This document shows, in pieces, positions 51,400-58,974 of a stretch of 64,000 nucleotides of DNA. The notes beneath the pieces are model-generated. The model saw nothing but the letters and a program-made list of their open reading frames with translations. It did no database searches and was not told where the DNA came from. The stretch spans positions 1 through 64,000 of the forward strand of contig JAWKJY010000010.1 of NCBI GenBank assembly GCA_041393535.1. Direction: 5' to 3'. Position numbers and translations under genes: made by a program. Within the stretch, counting starts at the first letter, position 1, and each line of letters opens with the position of its first letter. Source of the DNA: JAWKJY01 sp041393535. Its GTDB lineage: Bacteria; Actinomycetota; Thermoleophilia; Gaiellales; Gaiellaceae.

Positions 51400-51429
51400 G
51401 GGGCGGGCGGCCGGCGAGCCGCCCGCCCC
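51400..51429 (+). terminator. Terminator hairpin after the MMPL gene
   Basis: Perfect 12-bp stem GGGGCGGGCGGC / GCCGCCCGCCCC with a 6-nt loop, 25 nt after the stop. Confidence 0.8.
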
Positions 51430-51559
51430 GCCGGCGCGGCTGCTCGCGGCGGAGCGGGCCGATCGCAGGTCACGCCGACCGCAGGGCGGACGCGCAGCCC
51501 CCGGTCGCGCCGACGCCCCGCCGCTCCCACGTGACGGAGTCGGCGCACGCCGGCGCGCC

Positions 51560-51604
51560 TTCCGGCACGGTCCCGTCACCCACCCGTGACGGCTTGGCGC
51601 GTAC
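51560..51604 (-). repeat. 45-bp dispersed element, copy A
   Basis: Matches copy B (62597-62641) at 42 of 45 positions when read on the minus strand. Core contains the inverted arms CCGTCAC / GTGACGG six bases apart, followed by GGACCGTGCCGGAA. It lies in a 330-bp convergent intergenic region (51376-51705) with no gene, so it is not a simple promoter here. Confidence 0.8.
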
Positions 51605-51705
51605 CCTCCCCCGGGTGGTGGGCGGGGGGCCGGGTCCGCGTCTGCGGACGCCCGTCGCGCGCAGGCGGCTGGCCGGCCGACCGGGGACTCCGTTGCGGCC
51701 GCCGC

Positions 51706-52482
51706 TCAGCGCCCGCGACGGGCGGCGCCGGTACCCGGCGCGCGGGGCGGCTCCGGGCCCGGCTGGCACGTCGGGCACCACGAGATCGTGCGCGCCTGCT
51801 CGCCGAGGCGCCGCGACGCGATCGGCGTGCCGCAGCGCCGGCACGGGAGCCCCGCCCGGCCGTAGGCCCAGCGGGCGCCGCGGCCCGCCTTCATCGCGTC
51901 AGACGCCGCGACGACGACCCGCTCGACCAGCTCGTCCGTCGCCTCGCCGATCTGCACGAACGGCGACGCGCCGGCGAGGAAGAGCGCCTCGGCGCGCCAC
52001 AGGTTCCCGATCCCGGCGACGCAGCGCTGATCGAGCAGCGCGTCCGCCAGGTGCCGCGCCGGCTCGCCCGCCCGCAGGCGCGCGACGATCCCGGCGAGAT
52101 CGAGCGGCTCCGCGAGGACGTCCGGCCCGAGGCGCTCGACCGCGCCGCGCCCGAGCTCCAGCACCGGCCCGTGCCAGAGGACGGCCTCGTGCTCGACGCC
52201 GCGCAGGACGAGCCACGGCAGCCCGCGCCCGCGACGGGCGCCGACCGGGCCGACGTGCCAGCGCCCCCGCATCATCAGGTGGCTGCGCAGGACGAGCCCG
52301 CCCTCGAACGAGAGCAGGAGGTTCTTGCCGACGGCCTCGACGCGCTCCAGCACGCGGCCGTCCAGACGCGGCGCCAGGCCGAGCGCCGCCGCGCGCGGAT
52401 GCGGCGACTCGACCGCGACGCGCTGGCCGACCAGGACGGAGACGCGCTCGGCCGCTCGGCGGAGGCTGTCGCCCTCGGGCAC
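51706..52482 (-). CDS. Fpg/Nei-family DNA glycosylase (Nei2-like)
   Basis: 258 aa. N-terminal MPEGDSLRRAAERVSVLVGQ with Pro2/Glu3 catalytic residues after Met removal; H2TH part LDQRCVAGIGNLWRAEALFL; zinc finger CRRCGTPI...SWCPTCQ at the C terminus. The enzyme excises oxidised bases and nicks the abasic site. The MPEGD start, instead of MPELP, and the short HLMMRGRWHV segment place it with Nei2-type proteins common in actinobacteria. The methyltransferase gene lies upstream on the same strand (27-nt gap). Confidence 0.9.
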   Translation of the reverse strand: MPEGDSLRRAAERVSVLVGQRVAVESPHPRAAALGLAPRLDGRVLERVEAVGKNLLLSFEGGLVLRSHLMMRGRWHVGPVGARRGRGLPWLVLRGVEHEAVLWHGPVLELGRGAVERLGPDVLAEPLDLAGIVARLRAGEPARHLADALLDQRCVAGIGNLWRAEALFLAGASPFVQIGEATDELVERVVVAASDAMKAGRGARWAYGRAGLPCRRCGTPIASRRLGEQARTISWCPTCQPGPEPPRAPGTGAARRGR

Positions 52483-52509
52483 GGCGCCCCGCCCCCTCCG
52501 GTCGCGCCG

Positions 52510-53109
52510 TCAGGCCGCCCGGCGCGCGCGGACGAGCGTGTCGATCGCGTCGCGCGTGCCGCCCTCGACCTCGACCGGGCGGAGCACCGTCCCGGCCCGC
52601 TCGACCACCAGCCCGGCGAGCTCTCCCGCGACCGCGTCCGCAGTTATCAGCACGGCCGGGCTGGACGGCCCGCCCACGCCCTGCTCGAGGTTCGCCAGGT
52701 CGTGGCCGACCACGAGCAGCGTGCCGCCGGGCGCGACCGCCCGGGCCGCGTTCGCGAGCGCGAGGCGCCGCTCGTCGGCCGGCAGCTGCAGGTAGAGGAC
52801 GCACACCAGGTCGAACGCCGCGACCGGCGGCTCCCACGCGGTCGCGTCGGCCTCGACCCACTCGACCGCGACGCCGCGTGCCTCGGCGAGCCGCGCCGCC
52901 TTGCCGAGCGCGACGGGCGAGAAGTCGGCCCCCGTCACCTGCCAGCCCTGCTCCGCGAGCCAGACCGCGTTCCGGCCCTCCCCGCACGCGAGATCCAGCG
53001 CGCGCCCGGGCACGAGCCCCTCGACCTCCTGCACGAGGAAGCGGTTCGGCGTCGCCGTCCAGAGCAGCTCCGTCCCCTCGTAGCGGCGGTCCCAGTCGTC
53101 GCGGTCCAT
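52510..53109 (-). CDS. Class I SAM methyltransferase, TehB-like
   Basis: 199 aa. N terminus DRDDWDRRYEGTELLWTATP resembles the WDxRY...W start of TehB/thiol methyltransferase-like proteins. SAM motifs ALDLACGEGRNAVWLAEQGW, VTGADFSPVALGKAARLAEA, AFDLVCVLYLQLPADER and VAPGGTLLVVGHDL. The substrate is unknown; relatives methylate small metabolites or metalloids. ATG 53109. Probably co-transcribed with the Nei-like glycosylase gene downstream. Confidence 0.88.
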   Translation of the reverse strand: MDRDDWDRRYEGTELLWTATPNRFLVQEVEGLVPGRALDLACGEGRNAVWLAEQGWQVTGADFSPVALGKAARLAEARGVAVEWVEADATAWEPPVAAFDLVCVLYLQLPADERRLALANAARAVAPGGTLLVVGHDLANLEQGVGGPSSPAVLITADAVAGELAGLVVERAGTVLRPVEVEGGTRDAIDTLVRARRAA

Positions 53110-53227
53110 GCGCCCATGATGCCCGAGCCGGCCACGGCACCCGGCGGACGGTGCGATGTATCCCTCCGGCCCGGTTCCTCGTCCATGTGGTGGAATCGAG
53201 AACGCGACCGAAGGAGGAGTGGTCACG

Positions 53228-53446
53228 ATGGCACGCAACATGGGGAATCTCGACCGCGGCCTGCGCCTGGTGGTGGCGGTGGTGGCGCTGATCGTCGGCA
53301 TCGTCATCGGCGCCGGCAGCGTCGGCGGGATCGTCCTGATCGTCATCGCCGCGATCATGGGCGGCACGAGCCTCGTCGGCTTCTGCCCGCTCTACCCGCT
53401 CCTCCGCGTCAACACGTGCCCGCGCAAGCCGACGGCCGGGGCCTGA
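53228..53446 (+). CDS. DUF2892 (YgaP-like) inner-membrane protein
   Basis: 72 aa, normal size for the family. MARNMGNLDRGLRLVVAVVA, a long hydrophobic hairpin (LIVGIVIGAGSVGGIVLIVI AAIMGG) and the conserved FCPLYPLLRVNTCP with two Cys. These small membrane proteins often sit with rhodanese or sulfur genes; no such neighbour is seen here. Strong GGAGGAG site before ATG 53228. The sigma-factor gene begins 10 nt after its stop, suggesting one transcript. Confidence 0.88.
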   Translation: MARNMGNLDRGLRLVVAVVALIVGIVIGAGSVGGIVLIVIAAIMGGTSLVGFCPLYPLLRVNTCPRKPTAGA

Positions 53447-53456
53447 GCCGGACCGG

Positions 53457-54290
53457 ATGGGGACGGCCGACGACGAGCAGCAGCCCGGTCCGGCGCGCGG
53501 CACCGCCGCGGCCGGCCCGGGCCTCCTCGATCCGACCGCGCTGGGCGAGCTCGCGCGTCTGCACGGGCCGGGCCTCTACCGCTTCGCGCTCTCCCTCGTC
53601 CGCGACCCCGACGCCGCGGACGACCTCGTCCAGGACACGTTCGTCCGGGCCCTCTCGCGGCTGGACGGCTTCCGCGGCGACAGCTCGCCGCGGACGTGGC
53701 TGCACCGGATCCTCCACAACCTCGCCATCGACCGGGCGCGCCGGGCCGGCCGCGAGGTGCTCGTGGACGAGGTCGAGGAGCGCTGGCAGGACGACGCGTA
53801 CACCGTCGACAGCGAGGTCGTGATCGTGCGCGCCGAGCGCCGCGACGAGCTCGAGGACGCGCTGATCCACCTGCCGTTCGCCTACCGGGCGGTGATCCTC
53901 CTGCACGACGTCGAGGGCTGGAGGCTCGCGGAGATCGCGGACAGCCTCGGGATCGGCCTGCCCGCGGCGAAGCAGCGGCTGCGGCGCGGGCGCATGGCGC
54001 TCGTCACGCTGCTCGCGGCCGGTGCCGACCGGCGCGCGGCGCTGGAGGGTGTCCCGCTGAGCTGCTGGGAGGCGCGCGCCCGGGTCGGCGAGTACCTCGA
54101 CGACGAGCTCGCCCTGTCCGAGCGGACGCGCCTCGAGCGTCACCTCGAGACCTGCCCGACCTGCCCGGGGCTCTACACGTCGCTCGTCGGCGTCCGCGCG
54201 AGCCTCGGCTCCCTGCGCGACCCCGACACCGTCGTCGCGCCCGGGCTGGCCGCGCGCATCGAGCGGCGGCTGCGCGGGTCGGACGCCTGA
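53457..54290 (+). CDS. ECF sigma factor with fused C-terminal zinc-finger (anti-sigma-like) domain
   Basis: 277 aa. Sigma-2 at about 30-100 (LHGPGLYRFALSLVRDPDAA, DLVQDTFVRALSRLDGFRGD, WLHRILHNLAIDRARRAGRE) and sigma-4 at about 135-190 (LIHLPFAYRAVILLHDVEGW, IADSLGIGLPAAKQRLRRGR). A C-terminal zf-HC2 module follows (SCWEARARVGEYLDDELALS, ERHLETCPTCPG) with His-x3-Cys-x2-Cys, as in ZAS anti-sigma factors. The regulatory module is thus on the same chain, and no separate anti-sigma gene follows. It may sense redox or zinc and control its own activity. ATG 53457. Confidence 0.92.
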   Translation: MGTADDEQQPGPARGTAAAGPGLLDPTALGELARLHGPGLYRFALSLVRDPDAADDLVQDTFVRALSRLDGFRGDSSPRTWLHRILHNLAIDRARRAGREVLVDEVEERWQDDAYTVDSEVVIVRAERRDELEDALIHLPFAYRAVILLHDVEGWRLAEIADSLGIGLPAAKQRLRRGRMALVTLLAAGADRRAALEGVPLSCWEARARVGEYLDDELALSERTRLERHLETCPTCPGLYTSLVGVRASLGSLRDPDTVVAPGLAARIERRLRGSDA

Positions 54291-54293
54291 CGT

Positions 54294-55211
54294 CTACTCC
54301 TCGACGGGCCAGTCGTCGCCGGTCGGCTCGATCGGCGGCGGTGGCGGGATCTCGCCGTCTTCCTCGGGATCGACGGCCGGAGGATCGGCCGGCGGGCCGT
54401 CCTCGTCCGCGCCCGTCGTCTCGATCGACTGCGCGGAGTCGTCCTCGTCGCCCCAGGACGTCCACTCGTCGTCGCCCCAGTCGCCGTCCCCGGGGACGTC
54501 GCCGAGGAGCCAGGCGTCGAGGAGCAGCAGCGTGCCGTCGGCGGCCACCTCCGCGACGACGCCGACCTCGTCTCCCTCGACGAGCTCCGACACGTCGACG
54601 TCCTCGGTCAGCGCGAGCTCGATCGGGCCGCCGGGCGCCTCGAGCGCGAGCGTCTCCCCGTCGATCCGGGCGACGACGCCGTCGAGCTCGACCTCGCCGA
54701 CCCGCTCCACCTGGGTCACGCGCTCGGCCGTCGCGCCAGCCCGTGCGAGCCGCAGCTCGAACGTCGCCTCGGCCCCGGGCCGGAGCGCGGTCGACGCGGA
54801 CGGGCCGCGCTTGCCGCGTCGCGCGGAGAGCTTCACCGACACGAGCGAGCCGCCCGCCGCGAGCAGCACGCGCTTGCCGCGTGCCGGCAGCGCGACGACG
54901 ACCGCCCGGATCGAGGCCCTGGGCGCGCGCCCGATCGTGCGCAGCGCCGTCGCCGAGAACGAGCCGTCGCCGAGCGAGTGCCCCGTCAGCGAGACCCGGC
55001 TGCCGAGCTGGAGCGACGCGATCCGTCCCGGCGCGTGGACGGTGCGGACGGCGCCTCCCCCAGACGCGGCCAGCACCGTCCCGCGCGCCAGGTCCTTGCC
55101 GACGACCACGCCCTGGAGGCTCGCCGCCGGGGCGAGCGCGGGCAGCGCCAGGGCCGCCGCGCCGAGGGCGGCGGCGACGAGCGCGCGGGTGGACGTGGAG
55201 GTTCGCTTCAT
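54294..55211 (-). CDS. Secreted protein with DUF5666-like beta repeats and acidic tail
   Basis: 305 aa. Signal peptide RALVAAALGAAALALPALAP; three OB-like repeats of the pattern GVVV.KD...GTVLA...GSRVSL (SLQGVVVGKDLARGTVLAAS, DGVVARIDGETLALEAPGG, VAEVAADGTLLLLDAWLLGD), then a strongly acidic Pro-rich tail (about residues 255-305). The family is exported with no known activity. Its stop lies 3 bp from the stop of the ECF sigma gene (convergent). The frame upstream of 55211 is open but lacks signal-like residues, so ATG 55211 is chosen. Confidence 0.7.
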   Translation of the reverse strand: MKRTSTSTRALVAAALGAAALALPALAPAASLQGVVVGKDLARGTVLAASGGGAVRTVHAPGRIASLQLGSRVSLTGHSLGDGSFSATALRTIGRAPRASIRAVVVALPARGKRVLLAAGGSLVSVKLSARRGKRGPSASTALRPGAEATFELRLARAGATAERVTQVERVGEVELDGVVARIDGETLALEAPGGPIELALTEDVDVSELVEGDEVGVVAEVAADGTLLLLDAWLLGDVPGDGDWGDDEWTSWGDEDDSAQSIETTGADEDGPPADPPAVDPEEDGEIPPPPPIEPTGDDWPVEE

Positions 55212-55296
55212 GGCCGCAGGGGCGGATCGCCCCAGGCCTGCATCGGCCGGGGGCGCCTGCGGCACACCGCCCGTTCGAGGGATCCTGCGCTCGGCG

Positions 55297-56373
55297 CTAC
55301 GCCGCGGGGATCGCGACGACGCCCGGCAGGTCGCGTCCCTCGAGCAGCTCGAGGGACGCGCCGCCGCCGGTCGAGACCCACCCGATCCGGTCGGCGAGCC
55401 CGAGCTCGATCGCGCGAACCGAGTCGCCGCCGCCGACGACGGACCGCCCGCTCGACGCGGCGACGGCCTCCGCGATCGCGCGCGTGCCCTCGGCGAAGCG
55501 CGGCCACTCGAAGACGCCCATCGGCCCGTTCCAGAAGATCGTCCGCGCCTGGCCGATCCGCTCGGCGTAGCGCGCCCGGGTCTCCGGCCCGACGTCGAGG
55601 CCGAGCCAGCCGCCCGGGACGGCGTCCCACGCCGTCACCCGCGACTCGGCGTCCGCCTCGAAGGCGGCCGCAGCGACGACGTCGGACGGCAGCAGCACCT
55701 CCGCGTCGACGCCGTCGAGGTCGTCCCGCGCGCGCAGCTCGTCCGCCATCTTGCCGCCGATCAGGAGGACGTCGGCCTTCCCTGCCAGCGTGCGGAGCAC
55801 CCCGACCTTGTCGTCGACCTTCGCCCCGCCGACGATCGCGACGAACGGCCGCTCGGGCGCCGTGAGCAGGCCGCCGAGCTCGTCGAGCTCGCGCTCGAGC
55901 AGCAGGCCGGCGTAGGCGGGCAGCAGGTGCGCGACGCCCTCGGTCGAGGCGTGCGCGCGGTGCGCGGAGCCGAACGCGTCGTTCACGTAGAGGTCGCACC
56001 CCGCCGCGAGCTCGCCCGCGAACGCCGGGTCGTTCGCGGTCTCCCGCGCGTCGAAGCGAACGTTCTCGAGCAGCGTCAGCGGCGCGGCGCGGTCGTCGAA
56101 GGCGACCGGGCGCCCGAGCAGCTCGCCGGCCCGCTCCGCGACGACCGCGAGGGAGTACCTCGGATCGGGCCCGTCCTTCGGGCGGCCGAGGTGCGAGCAG
56201 AGCAGCACCTGCGCCGCGCCGCCGTCGAGCAGCAGCCGGATCGTCGGCAGGGCCGCGCGGATCCGCGTGTCGTCCGCGACGCGGCCCTCCGCCAGCGGGA
56301 CGTTGAAGTCGACGCGAACCAGCACGCGCCTGTCCGCGACGTCGACGCCGCGAATCGACCGTGGACGATGCAC
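55297..56373 (-). CDS. pgk: Phosphoglycerate kinase, short form
   Basis: 358 aa, about 30-40 below the usual bacterial length. RVLVRVDFNVPLAEGRVADD, LLCSHLGRPKDGPDPRYSLA, LLENVRFDARE, DLYVNDAFGSAHRAHASTEG, VAIVGGAKVDDKVGVLRTLA, WNGPMGVFEWPRFAEGT, VVGGGDSVRAIELG and VSTGGGASLELLEGRDLPGV. It converts 1,3-bisphosphoglycerate and ADP to 3-phosphoglycerate and ATP. After LLIGGKMADEL about 20 residues of helix are missing compared with standard PGK before DAEVLLPSDVV. Catalytic and nucleotide residues are intact. GTG 56373, preceded by GGAGGAGG, 19 nt after gap. Confidence 0.93.
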   Translation of the reverse strand: MHRPRSIRGVDVADRRVLVRVDFNVPLAEGRVADDTRIRAALPTIRLLLDGGAAQVLLCSHLGRPKDGPDPRYSLAVVAERAGELLGRPVAFDDRAAPLTLLENVRFDARETANDPAFAGELAAGCDLYVNDAFGSAHRAHASTEGVAHLLPAYAGLLLERELDELGGLLTAPERPFVAIVGGAKVDDKVGVLRTLAGKADVLLIGGKMADELRARDDLDGVDAEVLLPSDVVAAAAFEADAESRVTAWDAVPGGWLGLDVGPETRARYAERIGQARTIFWNGPMGVFEWPRFAEGTRAIAEAVAASSGRSVVGGGDSVRAIELGLADRIGWVSTGGGASLELLEGRDLPGVVAIPAA

Positions 56374-56392
56374 CCCTGCCTCCTCCTCCGCC

Positions 56393-57388
56393 TCAGAGCC
56401 GCTGGACGAGATCGACCAGGCGGCAGCTGTAGCCCCACTCGTTGTCGTACCAGGCGAACACCTTGACGAGGTCGCCGAACGTCATGGTCAGCTCGCTGTC
56501 GAACACGCAGGAGTACGGGCTCCCGATCACGTCCGACGAGACGAGCGGCTCGTCCGAGTAGCGGAGGATGCCGGCGAGCTGGCCCTGGTCCGCGACGGCG
56601 CGCAGCGCCGCGTTCACGTCCTCCCGCGTCGGGCTCTGCTGGAGCTCGACGACGAGGTCGACGAGCGAGCCCGTCGGCACCGGCGCGCGCACGGCGACGC
56701 CGTCGATCTTCCCCGCGAGCTCGGGGATGACGACGCCGATCGCCCGCGCGGCGCCCGTCGAGGTCGGGATCAGGTTGATCGCCGCCGCCCGGGCGCGCCG
56801 CAGGTCCTTGTGGGGCAGGTCGAGGATCCGCTGGTCGTTCGTGTACGCGTGCGTCGTCGTCATGAAGCCGTCGATGATCCCGAAGCTGTCGTGGATCACC
56901 TTCGCGAGCGGGGCGACGCAGTTCGTCGTGCACGAGGCCATCGAGACGATCCGGTGCGCGTCCGGGTCGTAGGCGTCGTCGTTGACGCCGAGGACGACGG
57001 TCACGTCCGGGTCGGTCGCGGGCGCCGAGATGACGACGCGCTGCGCGCCCGCGTCGAGGTGCTGCTGGGCCTCGTCGCGCGTGCGGAACTTCCCGGTCGA
57101 CTCGATCACGACGTCGACCCCCAGGTCACCCCACGGGATCCGGGACGGCTCCTTCTCGCTCAGCACGTGCGCCTGGCGTCCGGCCGCCGTGATCGTCCCG
57201 TCGCCGACGGACACCTCGCCGTCGAGCGGCCCGTAGACCGAGTCGTACTTGAGCAGGTGCGCCATCGTCGCGGCGTCTGCGAGGTCGTTGACCGCCACGA
57301 TCTCCACGTCCGGCGCTCGCGTCAGCGACGCGCGGAAGACCATGCGGCCGATCCGGCCGAACCCGTTGATGCCCACGCGCACGCTCAC
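56393..57388 (-). CDS. gap: Glyceraldehyde-3-phosphate dehydrogenase
   Basis: 331 aa. NAD-binding start VRVGINGFGRIGRMVFRASL; catalytic Cys in VSMASCTTNCVAPLAKVIHD; TTTHAYTNDQRILDLPHKDL, RRARAAAINLIPTSTGAARA, VPTGSLVDLVVEL and FAWYDNEWGYSCRLVDLV. It oxidises and phosphorylates glyceraldehyde-3-phosphate. GTG 57388 follows GGGAGG. Operon order whiA-gap-pgk is the standard actinobacterial and firmicute arrangement; tpiA, normally next, is absent here. Confidence 0.96.
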   Translation of the reverse strand: MSVRVGINGFGRIGRMVFRASLTRAPDVEIVAVNDLADAATMAHLLKYDSVYGPLDGEVSVGDGTITAAGRQAHVLSEKEPSRIPWGDLGVDVVIESTGKFRTRDEAQQHLDAGAQRVVISAPATDPDVTVVLGVNDDAYDPDAHRIVSMASCTTNCVAPLAKVIHDSFGIIDGFMTTTHAYTNDQRILDLPHKDLRRARAAAINLIPTSTGAARAIGVVIPELAGKIDGVAVRAPVPTGSLVDLVVELQQSPTREDVNAALRAVADQGQLAGILRYSDEPLVSSDVIGSPYSCVFDSELTMTFGDLVKVFAWYDNEWGYSCRLVDLVQRL

Positions 57389-57461
57389 TGCAGCCTCCCG
57401 CTCGGGGTCGTCCTGGCCTGGTCGATTCTAGCCCCGGCTTCCTGCCGCTCCGACCGGGCGC

Positions 57462-58382
57462 TCAGGGCTCCCCGAGCTTCTCGAGCCGCTTCAGCCGCCG
57501 GTGCACCGCCGCCTTCGTCCGCGGGGGCCGACAGCGCCCCGCAAGCTCGCGCACGGACAGCGACGGGTGGCGGAGCCGCAGCTCGGCGACCTCGCGCAGG
57601 TCGGGCGGCAGGAGCTCCAGCGAGCCGGCCGCCTGCAGCCGGCGGATCGCGCGGAGCTCGTCCTGCGCCGAGGCGGTCGTGCGGACGAGGTTCGCATGGT
57701 CGGCGTTCGCGAGCCGGTTCGCGTGTGCGCGCGTCTGCGCGACGACGCCGCTCTCGCCGATGCCGAGCGCGGCCTCCTGCGCGCCCGCGAGGGCGAGCAC
57801 GTCCGCCACGGCCTCGCGCCCCTTCGCGTAGACGGCCGCGTGCCCGTCCCGCTCGACGACGGCGAGGCGCAGGTCGTCCTCGCCGCCGAGCTCGACGAGG
57901 AAGTCCGCGGCCTCCCGGCTCGAGACGCGGATCTCGAGGTGCGCGTCGCGCGGCCCACTGACCGACCCGGCCGCCAGCAGCGCGCCCCGGACGTACGCGG
58001 CGCGGCAGCACGACCGCGCGACGACGCGCCGCGGCGGCACCGCGAGCGGCGCGAGGCGGGCGTCGAGCACGCCCGCCTCCTCGAGCGCCTGCAGCGCGCG
58101 GCCCTCGTCGTCCAGGTGGAGCTGGTAGCGCGCCTCCCGGCCGAAGGCGCGCCGGCGGTAGCTGCGCACCTCGGACGCGACCCCGAACGCGCGCAGCAGC
58201 GCGAAGGCGCGCCGCGCCACCGCCGGGCTGGCGACGTCGAGGTGCACCGACAGCCGGCCGCCGCCGAGCAGGTGCGCCGAGCCGGCGCCGCGGACGAGCG
58301 CCGAGGCCTCGGCGAGGCGGCAGCACGGCTTGCGCGGCTCGATCGCCGCCAGCTCGGCCCGCACGTCCTCGGACAGGCTCAC
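57462..58382 (-). CDS. whiA: Sporulation/cell-division regulator WhiA
   Basis: 306 aa. LAGLIDADG-homing-endonuclease-like domain (KPCCRLAEASALVRGAGSAH, CCRAAYVRGALLAAGSVSGP, HLEIRVSSREAADFLVELGG) followed by a WhiA-type HTH at the C terminus (LQAAGSLELLPPDLREVAEL, HPSLSVRELAGRCRPPRTKA, HRRLKRLEKLGEP). WhiA activates division genes in actinobacteria and Firmicutes. GTG 58382 overlaps the ogt stop (GTGA). RapZ and YvcK, its usual upstream neighbours between uvrC and whiA, are missing. Confidence 0.94.
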   Translation of the reverse strand: MSLSEDVRAELAAIEPRKPCCRLAEASALVRGAGSAHLLGGGRLSVHLDVASPAVARRAFALLRAFGVASEVRSYRRRAFGREARYQLHLDDEGRALQALEEAGVLDARLAPLAVPPRRVVARSCCRAAYVRGALLAAGSVSGPRDAHLEIRVSSREAADFLVELGGEDDLRLAVVERDGHAAVYAKGREAVADVLALAGAQEAALGIGESGVVAQTRAHANRLANADHANLVRTTASAQDELRAIRRLQAAGSLELLPPDLREVAELRLRHPSLSVRELAGRCRPPRTKAAVHRRLKRLEKLGEP

Positions 58383-58861
58383 CCCGGCGTCCAGCCCTCG
58401 AGCGCGAGCAGCCGCAGCTTGTAGTCGAGCCCCAGGTCGCCGTACGAGCCGGGCCCGTCCGCCGCGACCACCCGATGGCACGGCACGAGCACCGCGAAGC
58501 GGTTGCGCGCGCAGAACGTCCCGGCCGCACGCGCGGCGCGCGGTCGCCCCGCGAGCCCGGCCAGCTCGCCGTAGGAGACGACCGACCCGCGCGGGACGCG
58601 CCGCAGGGCCGTGCAGAGGCGCTGGCCGAAGGGCGACAGCTCGTCCTCGGCGAGCTCGACGTCGAGGAAGTCGTCGTGCGCGCCGGCGAACCAGGCCGCC
58701 AGCCGGCGCGCGAGCGGATGACCGCTGTCCCGGCCCAGCGGGCGCGCCGCGGGGGCGTCGTGCCAGACGACGCGCCCGTCGGCGAGCCACAGCTCCCCGA
58801 CGCCCCAGCCGGGCACCTCGTAGCGATGGCTGACGACCCGTTGACCTCCGCGCTCGACCAC
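58379..58861 (-). CDS. ogt: Methylated-DNA-protein cysteine methyltransferase
   Basis: 160 aa. Active-site motif VPCHRVVAADG with acceptor Cys; the HTH and Arg-finger region VPRGSVVSYGELAGLAGRPR and Asn hinge CARNRFAVLVPCH are in place. It removes O6-alkyl groups from guanine in a suicidal transfer. The GTG at 58861 gives the longest reasonable protein; no strong ribosome-binding site precedes it. Translation is coupled to whiA downstream, a position more often held by yvcK. Confidence 0.93.
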   Translation of the reverse strand: MVERGGQRVVSHRYEVPGWGVGELWLADGRVVWHDAPAARPLGRDSGHPLARRLAAWFAGAHDDFLDVELAEDELSPFGQRLCTALRRVPRGSVVSYGELAGLAGRPRAARAAGTFCARNRFAVLVPCHRVVAADGPGSYGDLGLDYKLRLLALEGWTPG

Positions 58862-58974
58862 GGCCCGCCCGAATCATGGCGGGAGCGGCGGCCGGCCGGC
58901 TTGACGACGGGGAGCCGTGCTGCTTGACTTGCGTCACGTCGGCTCCGGGGCTGACAACTGAGGGGGACTGCCCT

